Shown here one piece after another: positions 5,402-5,646 of a stretch of 5,646 bases of DNA. Below the pieces are notes generated by a model that worked only from the letters and a program-made list of their open reading frames with translations, did no database searches and was not told the DNA's origin. Source of the stretch: CAIOZW01 sp049318845 (GTDB lineage: Bacteria; Acidobacteriota; Blastocatellia; RBC074). The stretch lies in assembly GCA_049318845.1 (NCBI GenBank), contig JBMOFH010000273.1:1-5646 (forward strand), read 5' to 3'. Each line of letters starts with the position of its first letter. Within the stretch, counting starts at the first letter, position 1. Position numbers and translations under genes: made by a program.

Positions 5402-5646
5402 ATGAAGCAACTGGCGATCGACGCGATCTCCTGGAGTTCGCACCAGTTGGTATTGAGGTTCACCCTCGACAGGCTTACTTTCTCGACGACATACTGGTAT
5501 CCCGAAACCGATCTGCTCGAACTTGAGCAGCGTTTCGGGCGTGAGATGGTGGAGCGGCTGTTCCTGCACGTCGCGCTCTTTGAGATCAACAAGATTGCGA
5601 GCCTGCGTCCGGAGAGCATTCACCTTGGTCGCTATGCCGGCTACCT
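5402..5646 (+). CDS. Unrecognised protein, N-terminal 81 residues, cut by the window end
   Basis: The frame is open from ATG 5402 to the right edge and preceded by AGGAGG, which supports a real gene. It begins MKQLAIDAISW and carries a beta-rich start (QLVLRFTLDRLTFSTTYWYP), an acidic amphipathic helix (DLLELEQRFGREMVERLFLH), then VALFEINKIASLRPESIHLG. No signal peptide or membrane segment is seen. I do not recognise the family with confidence. The order 'short strand pair, aromatic-Pro, helix ending in LH-hydrophobic-K, then P-x-x-I-x-L' faintly resembles the N-terminal region of MurL-type UDP-MurNAc-dipeptide epimerases, but this is pattern memory only. It follows the radical SAM gene after 77 bases on the same strand, so the products may act in one pathway. 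The C-terminal part, which would settle identity, lies beyond the window. Confidence 0.8.
   Translation, partial: MKQLAIDAISWSSHQLVLRFTLDRLTFSTTYWYPETDLLELEQRFGREMVERLFLHVALFEINKIASLRPESIHLGRYAGY

Noticed and set aside
5315..5623. Minus-strand frames opposite the last gene
   Set aside because: They are antisense to a + strand frame that has a strong AGGAGG site and a coding-like amino acid pattern, and they show no motifs.

Overview
This is bacterial chromosomal DNA of moderate GC content. Strong AGGAGG-type ribosome binding sites sit before several genes. Nothing in the window fixes the phylum, and no rRNA, tRNA or CRISPR array is visible.

Layout: (1) Positions 2-238 (+) are the end of an ABC-2 type (NatB/YhaP-like) transporter permease that begins outside the window. 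(2) It converges on a NarL/LuxR-type response regulator at 279-902 (-), with an imperfect hairpin in the gap. (3) After a 267-bp divergent promoter region comes a 593-residue membrane histidine kinase at 1170-2951 (+), built as seven membrane segments, PAS, HisKA_3 and HATPase. The regulator and kinase are very probably a cognate pair. (4) Positions 2952-3809 hold no intact gene. They contain a terminator-like hairpin (3176-3205), a longer hairpin (3261-3303), a possible very short ORF (3338-3388), a good sigma70-like promoter overlapped by an inverted repeat (3450-3480), and a decayed IS5-like transposase fragment (about 3490-3639). (5) Positions 3810-5324 (+) encode a cobalamin-binding-domain radical SAM enzyme with a clear CxxxCxxC cluster motif. 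(6) Seventy-seven bases later, with its own AGGAGG site and a hairpin in the gap, another + strand gene starts at 5402 and runs off the window end.

The two halves look functionally unrelated. The left half is signal transduction, and the stimulus and target genes are not shown here; the ABC transporter next door is only a candidate target. The right half is the start of a possible enzyme operon: a B12/radical SAM protein of unknown substrate followed by a protein I do not recognise. The N-terminal pattern of that protein faintly recalls the MurL epimerase N-terminal region. This right-hand pair is the least explained and most interesting part of the window, but the decisive genes lie beyond its end.
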